NCBI GenBank assembly: GCA_011773795.1
Contig: WVWW01000297.1
Coordinates: 4,906-10,601 of the forward strand
Reading direction: 5' to 3'
From: Acidobacteriota bacterium
Lineage (GTDB): Bacteria; Acidobacteriota; Polarisedimenticolia; Polarisedimenticolales; Polarisedimenticolaceae
DNA: 5,696 bases
Under the pieces are notes generated by a model, which was not told where the DNA came from, did not search any database, and saw only the letters and a program-made list of their open reading frames with translations. Below are positions 1-5,098 of the stretch, piece after piece. The first letter of the stretch is position 1, and each line of letters begins with the position of its first letter. The translations under genes and the position numbers were made by a program.

Positions 1-1
1 C

Positions 2-253
2 CACCTGTTCAGGCGCCCGAAGTCCGCCACGGCAAAGAAGCCCAAGACGCCCAGGAAAAAGAAGGGAGCGATCATCCTCACCGACGCCGAGCTCAAGAAA
101 GCCAAAACCTACTCGATGACCGGCGTGTTCGACGTCGGGGACATCATCAAGCACAAGGTGTTCGGCGGCGGCAAGGTCACGGAAATGAAGGCCAAGAAGA
201 TGGAAGTCGGGTTCGAGGACGGCCCACGTCTGCTGGTCTGTCGCAACAAGTAG
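2..253 (+). CDS. Small protein with C-terminal Tudor/SH3-like (UvrD C-terminus-like) domain, 5'-truncated
   Basis: The reading frame is open from the window edge to a TAG at 251-253, giving 83 visible residues; the start lies upstream. Residues 1-21 are a basic, Lys/Arg/Pro-rich stretch (AKKPKTPRKKKG), probably a flexible nucleic-acid-binding linker. After a short helical segment (TDAELKKAKTY), residues 43-80 form a compact module: FDVGDIIKHKVFGGGKVTEM, then KKMEVGFEDGPRLLV. The pattern 'F..GD.I.H..FG.G.V......+.V.F.DG.+.L' is the signature of the small beta-barrel (Tudor/SH3-like) domain at the C-terminus of UvrD/PcrA helicases, where it contacts RNA polymerase; similar folds occur in CarD/TRCF. 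I infer a nucleic-acid- or RNAP-associated role but cannot name a function. The visible part has no helicase motifs, though a long missing N-terminus could change that. The shared terminator just downstream ends the transcript. Confidence 0.75.
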   Translation, partial: HLFRRPKSATAKKPKTPRKKKGAIILTDAELKKAKTYSMTGVFDVGDIIKHKVFGGGKVTEMKAKKMEVGFEDGPRLLVCRNK

Positions 254-275
254 CTTTCCGATACGAACCGGAAGC

Positions 276-313
276 AAAAAAAAGGCGCCTCGATGAGGCG
301 CCTTTGTTGTTTG
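276..313. terminator. Bidirectional intrinsic terminator
   Basis: A perfect 11-bp stem (281-291 pairing with 295-305, AAAGGCGCCTC / GAGGCGCCTTT) has a 3-nt loop. On the plus strand it is followed by a T-rich run (TTTGTTGTTT) and ends the Tudor-like gene, whose stop is 22 nt before the A-tract. On the minus strand the run of eight A's at 276-283 becomes eight U's, making a textbook terminator for the RRM gene, whose stop lies 24 nt upstream of the stem. The minus-strand direction has the better U-tract. Confidence 0.9.
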
Positions 314-329
314 CGTTGGATCGTCGAGC

Positions 330-605
330 CTAGAAGCGACCACCACGACCGCCCGTGCGCTCGCGCGCCTCGTTGACGGTCAGCGGACGTCCGTCCATCG
401 AGTAGCCGTTCAAGTCGTTGATGGCTTGATCGGCGTGCTCGGAGTTGCCCATCTCGACAAAACCGAAACCACGCGGGCGACCGGTGTCGCGATCGGTGAT
501 CAGCTTGACCTCGGTGACCTCTCGGCCGTTCTGCCCAAACAGTTCGCGAACTTGCTCTTCGCTCGCACTAAAGGGCAGGTTGCCCACATACAGTCTGTTA
601 CCCAT
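330..605 (-). CDS. RRM-type RNA-binding protein (bacterial glycine-rich RBP)
   Basis: This complete 91-aa protein consists almost entirely of one RNA-recognition motif. RNP2 is LYVGNL at residues 5-10 and RNP1 is RGFGFVEM at residues 45-52, carrying the aromatic residues (Y6, F47, F49) that stack on RNA bases. Between and after them lie the usual RRM landmarks: ELFGQNG, DRDTGRPRGF, and A..LNG..MDGR.L.V.EA. A short Gly/Arg tail (RTGGRGGRF) follows. Such stand-alone RRM proteins are known from cyanobacteria and many proteobacteria, where some are cold-induced and bind single-stranded RNA; the targets of this one cannot be read from sequence. The ATG at 605 fits the family start (M-x-x-x-LYVGNLP), and a purine-rich AAAGGG lies 9 nt upstream of it. 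The gene is monocistronic: convergent with the upstream neighbour through a shared terminator and divergent from the flavoprotein gene. Confidence 0.95.
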   Translation of the reverse strand: MGNRLYVGNLPFSASEEQVRELFGQNGREVTEVKLITDRDTGRPRGFGFVEMGNSEHADQAINDLNGYSMDGRPLTVNEARERTGGRGGRF

Positions 606-614
606 TCCTTCGAA

Positions 615-638
615 CCCTTTCCTTCCCCGTTCCGGGGA
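615..638 (-). promoter_or_regulatory. RBS and small hairpin in the RRM-gene leader
   Basis: Read on the minus strand, a GC-rich hairpin (TCCCCG-GAA-CGGGGA, 638-624) sits directly upstream of a purine-rich stretch (AAGGAAAGGG, 624-615), which contains the most likely Shine-Dalgarno site for the ATG at 605. The stem is only 6 bp but nearly all G:C. Its position next to the ribosome site could modulate translation, and RRM proteins sometimes control their own mRNAs. That regulatory role is inference. Confidence 0.3.
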
Positions 639-848
639 GCAAACATTTCAGGTTCCGTCCGTTCTCCCAGCTAACCGCTAGGTATCCCACTGGCCCAAAA
701 CCGAATAGGCGTTCGGCAGTCCACGCCTCGCTACTGTACGAGAGAATGGGGGCAGAACCTCGGCCGGAGTATACAACGACCCTGTCGGAAACTTCCACGT
801 CGCCGGGCGGGGTTGCTTTTGCCCCGGTTTTCGAGACTAATTGAGCCG
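639..848. promoter_or_regulatory. Divergent intergenic region between RRM gene and flavoprotein gene
   Basis: The whole gap (606-848, 243 bp) should hold the promoters of both flanking genes, which are transcribed away from each other. It is less GC-rich than the coding DNA. The only good -10-like hexamer is the symmetric GTATAC area at 769-774, readable as TATACT on the minus strand (773-768) or TATACA on the plus strand. Neither direction has a convincing TTGACA-type -35 at 16-18 nt. If the minus-strand reading were right, the RRM mRNA would have a leader of about 150 nt. A weak 5-bp inverted repeat (CGGGG/CCCCG, 808-826) lies just before the flavoprotein start. I see no RNA gene or ORF of substance here. 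Confidence 0.3.
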
Positions 849-2474
849 ATGCCCGAGTCAGTCGAGACCTGGAGGTTACTCAACGTCGAGCTGCCGATCG
901 ATGCGCCCGACGACGAGTTGCGGCGGCGCGCGCTCGAGCGCGCGGGGATCGAGGAATCGGCGCTGCGCCGACTTCGTATCGCACGCCGCTCGGTCGACGC
1001 CCGTCGAGCCGGAGGCCGTAGGCGGCTGCGGTTCATCGTCCACGTCGAGCTGAGCGTCGACGCGGGCTACACCTCGAAGCGGTTTGCCGCGGCGAGAAAG
1101 AGCGGGCAACTGACCGAGGCCCCGCCACGCGAGCCCCTGACGGTCGCCGACCTGCCGGCCGGACCTCCGAGACAGGCCGTCGTCGTCGGGTCCGGTCCTG
1201 CGGGGCTCTACGTCGCCTACGTCCTCGGTCTGAACGGGGCCCGGGTCGATCTCATCGACCGCGGGGCCCGGCTCGACCGCCGCGGGACCGATGTGGTGAG
1301 ATTCCACCGCACCCGCTTCCCGAACCCCGAGTCGAACCTGCTTTTCGGCGAGGGCGGGGCCGGGACCTACTCGGACGGCAAGCTCTACACGCGGATCGAC
1401 GACCCGCTGGAACCCTCCTGCCTGCAACTGCTCGTCGATTGCGGCGCGGACGCCGACATCCTCTTCGACTCGCGGGCGCACATCGGCACGGATCGGCTGC
1501 ACCGCGTCCTCCCCGTGTTGCGTGAGACGCTGAACCGTTCCGGCGTGACGTTTCACTGGGACACGAGGATGGAGCGGTTGCGTATCGAGGATCGGCGTGT
1601 GACCGCGGTCGAGACGGACGGCGGCGCGCTCCCCTGCGACGCCGTTTTCATCGCGCCGGGCCTCAGCGCGGTCGACACCATCCGGAGCCTCCACGATCAA
1701 GGCGTGCGCGTCGAGGCCAAGTCGTTCCAGCTCGGTGTACGCATCGAGCATCCTCAGGAGCTGATCGATCGCGGCCGCTACGGCGTTTCCCGCGAGGCCC
1801 GTTTGCTCGGCCCCGCCTATTACAACCTGGTCTGTAAATCAGGGGCTGGCGTGGCGGCGAGCCACTCGTTCTGCATGTGCCCCGGCGGGAAGATCGTGGC
1901 CAGCGTCAACGAGGCGGGGCTGCTCTGCACGAACGGGATGAGCAACTCGATGCACTCGTCGCCCTGGGCCAACGCGGCGCTCGTGACCACTTTCGGCCCC
2001 GAAACTTACGGCGCCGATCCGTTCGATGGCATCTCCTTCCGCCGCCGGCTCGAACGTTCGTTCTTCCAAGCCGGCGGATCGGACTACACCGCGCCCGCGC
2101 AACGCGCCGACGACTTCCTCGTCGGCCGCGAGACGGCCAACCCGCGACGCTCGAGCTACACGTTCGGCACCTGCGCCGGTCGCATCGACGAGTTGCTTCC
2201 GCAGCCTGCCCGTGACGCGATCGCCCGGGCACTGCTGCGATTCGATCGCCAGATCCCCGGCTTCGCGAGCTCCGAGGGGTTGCTGGTCGGGCTGGAGTCC
2301 AGGAGCTCCTGTCCGATCCGTCTGCCGCGCGATCGCCAAAGCTACCGCGCGATCGGTTTCGACAACCTCTACCCGATCGGCGAGGGCGCCGGGTTCGCGG
2401 GCGGCATCATGAGCGCCGCCATCGACGGCGCACGTGCGGCAAAGCGCTGGCTCAAAAGCCCATGCGCTCCTTGA
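849..2474 (+). CDS. FAD-dependent dehydrogenase, COG2509-type NAD(P)/FAD oxidoreductase of unknown substrate
   Basis: This 541-aa flavoprotein has the layout and length of the uncharacterised COG2509 family. Residues 1-70 form a small basic N-terminal domain (ETWRLLNVELPIDAPDDEL...). The Rossmann FAD-binding motif is VVVGSGPAGLYVA at 111-123, ending in the acidic LIDRG (135-139) expected to bind the adenosine ribose. The family-specific GEGGAGTYSDGKLYTR follows at 168-182, then SHSFCMCPGGKIV at 338-350 with a Cys-x-Cys. The C-terminal FAD motif is NLYPIGEGAGFAGGIMSAAIDG at 506-527. Members are thought to be cytosolic oxidoreductases, but no substrate is established. I chose ATG 849 because family homology begins shortly after it; an in-frame TTG at 813 would add 12 residues without family support. 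No strong Shine-Dalgarno precedes ATG 849. The gene runs tail-to-tail into trpS with a 23-bp overlap and no intervening terminator. No membrane segment or signal peptide is visible. Confidence 0.9.
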   Translation: MPESVETWRLLNVELPIDAPDDELRRRALERAGIEESALRRLRIARRSVDARRAGGRRRLRFIVHVELSVDAGYTSKRFAAARKSGQLTEAPPREPLTVADLPAGPPRQAVVVGSGPAGLYVAYVLGLNGARVDLIDRGARLDRRGTDVVRFHRTRFPNPESNLLFGEGGAGTYSDGKLYTRIDDPLEPSCLQLLVDCGADADILFDSRAHIGTDRLHRVLPVLRETLNRSGVTFHWDTRMERLRIEDRRVTAVETDGGALPCDAVFIAPGLSAVDTIRSLHDQGVRVEAKSFQLGVRIEHPQELIDRGRYGVSREARLLGPAYYNLVCKSGAGVAASHSFCMCPGGKIVASVNEAGLLCTNGMSNSMHSSPWANAALVTTFGPETYGADPFDGISFRRRLERSFFQAGGSDYTAPAQRADDFLVGRETANPRRSSYTFGTCAGRIDELLPQPARDAIARALLRFDRQIPGFASSEGLLVGLESRSSCPIRLPRDRQSYRAIGFDNLYPIGEGAGFAGGIMSAAIDGARAAKRWLKSPCAP

Positions 2475-3441
2475 TCAGGGCCAACTTGGCCTCCGCGTGC
2501 TTCGACGCACGGTCGGCGCCGACGGCCATCAGGCGGTCGAGCTCGGCGGGATCCTCGAGCAACTCGCGGGAGCGGCCGCGAATCGGCGCCAGCGCCTCGA
2601 CGACCACCTCCGCCACCCTGGTTTTCAGATCGCCGTAACCGCGGGCGTCGGCGAAGTCGGCAAGCACGTCTGCCTGGCTCTTTCCCGTGATCGCCCGATA
2701 GATCTCCAGCAGGTTTTTCACACCGGCCTTTTCCGGCTTGTCCGAGAAGACGATCTCGCGCCCGGAGTCGGTCACGGAGCGCTTGAACGTCTTGACGATC
2801 TGGGCGTCGTCTTCGTCCAGGCCGACCGCGTGACCCGAGCCCGTCGCGCTCTTGGACATCTTCTGGGTCGGATCGTCGAGCCCCATCACCCGCGCAGCCA
2901 CCTTGGGAATCACCGGCTCGGGCAGCTTGAACGTCTCGCCGTAGAGGCTGTTGAAGCGCTGCGCGATGTCGCGGGTCAGCTCGACGTGCTGCTTCTGGTC
3001 CTCGCCGACGGGGACCTCGTCGGGGTCGTAGAGCAGGATGTCCGCGGCCTGCAGCACCGGGTAGGTCAGCAGCCCCGCGCCGACCGTCTCCTGCTTGCCC
3101 GACTTGTCCTTGAACTGGGTCATCCTCTCGAGCCAACCGAGCGGCGTGACGCAGGTCAACAGCCAGCAGGCCTCCGCGTGCGCCCGCACGTGCGACTGCA
3201 CGAACAACGTCGTGCGCTGCGGGTCGATGCCACAGGCGATCAACAACGCCGCGGTGCGGCGCGCGCTCTGTCGCAGCGCCTCGGGGTCCTGGTACACGGT
3301 GATCGCGTGCAGGTCGACGATACAGATGAAGTTCTCCTTGTCGTCCTGCCCCTCGACCCAGTGCTTGATCGCACCGAGGTAGTTGCCGAGGTGCAGGCTC
3401 CCGGTCGGCTGGATGCCGGAGAGAACTCGTTTCTTGCCCAT
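2452..3441 (-). CDS. trpS: Tryptophanyl-tRNA synthetase
   Basis: This is a complete 329-aa class Ic aminoacyl-tRNA synthetase that activates tryptophan with ATP and loads it onto tRNA-Trp in the cytoplasm. The N-terminus KKRVLSGIQPTGSLHLGNYLGA carries the HIGH-equivalent HLGN (17-20), and the second ATP signature KMSKS is at 194-198 (DDPTQKMSKSATG). The segment TYPVLQAADILLYDPDEVPVGEDQKQHVELTRDIA (126-160) includes D135, equivalent to the Asp that recognises the indole NH. Length matches the usual 325-340 aa of bacterial TrpRS. I chose ATG 3441 because family homology starts there; a GTG at 3486 would add 15 non-conserved Arg/Pro-rich residues. Its Shine-Dalgarno is weak (GGAT, about 7 nt upstream). 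The gene follows the S33-like hydrolase on the same strand after 140 bp that contain a long palindrome, so it may have its own promoter or depend on read-through. All key catalytic motifs are intact. Confidence 0.98.
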   Translation of the reverse strand: MGKKRVLSGIQPTGSLHLGNYLGAIKHWVEGQDDKENFICIVDLHAITVYQDPEALRQSARRTAALLIACGIDPQRTTLFVQSHVRAHAEACWLLTCVTPLGWLERMTQFKDKSGKQETVGAGLLTYPVLQAADILLYDPDEVPVGEDQKQHVELTRDIAQRFNSLYGETFKLPEPVIPKVAARVMGLDDPTQKMSKSATGSGHAVGLDEDDAQIVKTFKRSVTDSGREIVFSDKPEKAGVKNLLEIYRAITGKSQADVLADFADARGYGDLKTRVAEVVVEALAPIRGRSRELLEDPAELDRLMAVGADRASKHAEAKLALIKERMGF

Positions 3442-3460
3442 CGACGGATCCGGTTCAACG

Positions 3461-3476
3461 GCCGGGCGTGCCCGGC
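3461..3476 (-). promoter_or_regulatory. GC hairpin in the trpS leader
   Basis: GCCGGGC (3461-3467) and GCCCGGC (3470-3476) form a perfect 7-bp inverted repeat around 2 nt, or 6 bp around a CGTG tetraloop. It ends 19 nt upstream of the trpS ATG on the minus strand. No U-run follows, so it is not an intrinsic terminator. It may affect trpS translation or simply reflect GC-rich DNA. Confidence 0.3.
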
Positions 3477-3495
3477 GACGGGTCACGATACCACC

Positions 3496-3582
3496 ATGGG
3501 GTCAAGTCTTGGCATGAGACACTCGGGCCCGGAAATCCGGGTGCTACTCGAACGCGTGTCTCATGCCAAGACTTGACCCCAT
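3496..3582. repeat. 87-bp palindromic element with perfect 27-bp inverted-repeat arms (REP/MITE-like)
   Basis: The arms at 3496-3522 (starting ATGGGGTCAAGTCTTGG) and 3556-3582 are exact reverse complements over 27 bp. The 33-nt centre holds a second hairpin, CCCGG-AAAT-CCGGG (3528-3541). On the minus strand a GTAG tetranucleotide (3547-3544) lies immediately before that inner hairpin, an arrangement resembling REP units mobilised by REP-associated tyrosine transposases (RAYTs). The arms have lower G+C than the surrounding genes, and the element fills most of the gap between the hydrolase stop and the trpS leader. I recall GGGGTCAAGTCTTG-type sequences at the edges of IS200-like elements in environmental proteobacteria, but could not verify this here. 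No transposase gene and no clear target-site duplication are visible. In RNA it would form a very stable stem in the hydrolase-trpS transcript, but no U-run follows, so it is not a canonical terminator. Confidence 0.85.
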
Positions 3583-5027
3583 TACTCGATGATGAATGCG
3601 GGACGCTCGAACTCGGAGGCGCAGCCGGTATCGATGCCCTCGACCGAGCCCGTCTCGAGGAACCGGTCGACCATGCGGTCGACGCAGGGACCGCTTAGCC
3701 CCCAGTGGGAGCGCTTCGCGACACGCACGAGGAGCCCGTTGGAGAGGTGCGGCACCGTTTTCTCGGCGAGATCGACCGGGGTCGCCGGATCGAACTCTCC
3801 CGCGATCAGCAGCGCCGGCACGTCGGACTCGACCGGTTCATTGAAGTCCGGCGGGATCTTGCCGCGGGGCCAGATCGAGCAGATCTCGCGCTCGGATTCC
3901 AGGCGGTAGGTGCCCAGCACGGTCCCGGCGGATTGGCGTCGGGCCTTCTCGTAGTCGATGAAGGGCAGCTCTTCGGCGCACTTCACCGAGGCCCACAACC
4001 CCTCGGCGACCGCGTTGTGCAGCTGGATGGAGAGCGCGGTCACGGTGTCGGCGAACGGGGTGTAGTCCCCTTCCGTGGCCGCCTGGACCTGCGACGGCAA
4101 CGCGGCCGCATGGTGCACGGAGTAGAACATGAACCGGATCGCCGTCACGAGCTGCTCGTGGTTCATGGTCACGGGAATCTTCTCGCCCCCGGAACGAACG
4201 ACGACCTCGACCGGCTTCTTCTTGACAGCCGCGAGCACGCGCTGGAGCTGTTGGCCGAATTCCGGGTAGGCCTCGGAGCACGCCTCTTCGGCGGCACAGG
4301 CCGCGATGAGCGCGTCGAGATCGCGCTGAAAGTCGCGAGCGACCCGTTCGACGAGCATCTCCGACGGCGGGGCGACGCCGTAGAGCACCGCGGCACGGAC
4401 GCTGTCGGCATGCCGCCGCATGTACTCGAGGGCCCAACGCGTCCCGTAGGACCCTCCGGACAGGTTGACCCGCTCGTAGCCGAGTGCGCGGCGGACCGCG
4501 TCGAGGTCCTCGACACTCGCCGTCGTCGTGTACTGCGTCAGGTCGGCGTTCTTCGACAGCTCACCGAGGCACTGCCGGAAGGTCTCTCCGTCGAAGAAAT
4601 CGCGTGTGAAGACGCGGCGCACGACCTCGGGCCCGCCTTCCGTCCCGTGGTCGAAACAGTCGAGCGGGTTGGAGCGGCCCGTCCCGCGTTGATCCACCAC
4701 GATCAGGTCGCGATCTTCGAGACGCCCACGATTGCCCCAGATCACGGTGTTCGCGCCCGGCGTTGCGTGGAGGCCGGGGCCGCCGCCCAGGAACACGATC
4801 GGGTCGGGCTTCGGCGCCTCGCCGGTCGCGCCCGCACGGACGAAGTGGATCGGGATCTTGCGACCGCCGGGCTCGGCCCGGTTCTCGCGAACCTCGACAA
4901 ACCCGCAGGTCAGCTCGATCCCGGTCATCTTGAAACCGCAATCCATCGTCTCGAAGGCGGGCGGCGAGTCGGGAGCCGCCGGGGTGATCGAGGCGAGGGC
5001 GAAGACCGTTGCGAAAGCGATGCGCAT
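3582..5027 (-). CDS. Secreted alpha/beta-hydrolase, peptidase S33 / tripeptidyl-aminopeptidase (TAP)-like
   Basis: This complete 481-aa alpha/beta-fold serine hydrolase resembles prolyl/tripeptidyl aminopeptidases, which release residues from the N-terminus of peptides. Residues 1-18 (MRIAFATVFALASITPAA) look like a signal peptide, so the mature enzyme should act in the periplasm or outside the cell. The oxyanion-loop motif LGGGPG is at 80-85 and the S33 signature VDQRGTGRSNP at 111-121. The nucleophile elbow is GGSYG with Ser193. In the C-terminal TAP-like region GEFDPATP gives Asp413 and RSHWGLSGPC gives His441, completing a Ser-Asp-His triad. Several Cys residues (C30, C41, C124, C153, C244, C250, C350, C383, C448, C469) could form disulfides, fitting export. 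I chose ATG 5027 because it starts the signal peptide and has AGAGGG just upstream; the in-frame start at 5087 adds 20 non-signal residues and would overlap the ansA leader. The precise substrate is not determinable, and an esterase role is possible. The C-terminus stops exactly at the palindromic repeat. Confidence 0.9.
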   Translation of the reverse strand: MRIAFATVFALASITPAAPDSPPAFETMDCGFKMTGIELTCGFVEVRENRAEPGGRKIPIHFVRAGATGEAPKPDPIVFLGGGPGLHATPGANTVIWGNRGRLEDRDLIVVDQRGTGRSNPLDCFDHGTEGGPEVVRRVFTRDFFDGETFRQCLGELSKNADLTQYTTTASVEDLDAVRRALGYERVNLSGGSYGTRWALEYMRRHADSVRAAVLYGVAPPSEMLVERVARDFQRDLDALIAACAAEEACSEAYPEFGQQLQRVLAAVKKKPVEVVVRSGGEKIPVTMNHEQLVTAIRFMFYSVHHAAALPSQVQAATEGDYTPFADTVTALSIQLHNAVAEGLWASVKCAEELPFIDYEKARRQSAGTVLGTYRLESEREICSIWPRGKIPPDFNEPVESDVPALLIAGEFDPATPVDLAEKTVPHLSNGLLVRVAKRSHWGLSGPCVDRMVDRFLETGSVEGIDTGCASEFERPAFIIE

Positions 5028-5098
5028 GTTCCCTCTTACGGCATTCGCGGCCCCGGGTTTCCATCCGGGACCCGGACGCCCTATCATGCGCCGGAACC
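5028..5098. promoter_or_regulatory. Short divergent intergenic region (hydrolase / ansA) with odd palindrome
   Basis: The 71 bp separate two divergently transcribed starts and must contain control sequences for one or both genes unless the promoters lie inside coding DNA. An odd 13-bp palindrome TCCGGG-A-CCCGGA (5064-5076) could be a regulator site, though GC-rich DNA gives such symmetry easily. TATCAT at 5082-5087 resembles a -10 box for ansA but lies only 11 nt before its ATG and lacks a -35. On the minus strand AGAGGG (5036-5031) is the hydrolase ribosome-binding site. Confidence 0.35.

Noticed and set aside
808..832. Hairpin plus short T-run as a terminator before the flavoprotein
   Set aside because: The stem is only 5 bp with a 9-nt loop and a TTTT run, and no gene upstream on that strand needs terminating.
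813..848. In-frame TTG start 12 codons upstream for the flavoprotein
   Set aside because: The extra residues are not family-like, while ATG 849 is followed at once by the conserved N-terminal domain. A GGGCGGGG upstream of TTG could act as a ribosome site, so this is not fully excluded.
876..1751. Minus-strand open frame (291 codons) opposite the flavoprotein
   Set aside because: Composition and lack of motifs indicate a GC-driven shadow. The plus-strand flavoprotein is continuous across the region.
2434..3576. Long plus-strand open frame (380 codons) opposite trpS
   Set aside because: It lies antisense to an unmistakable trpS, has Arg/Leu/Val-rich shadow composition and no recognisable domain. 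High GC content commonly leaves the opposite strand open.
3442..3582. T-box or tryptophan attenuator upstream of trpS
   Set aside because: I see no T-box consensus (TGGN-type bulge or specifier loop), no Trp-rich leader peptide and no U-run after either hairpin.
3496..3582. CRISPR repeat or complete insertion sequence
   Set aside because: There is only one inverted pair, with no spaced direct repeats and no transposase ORF between the arms.
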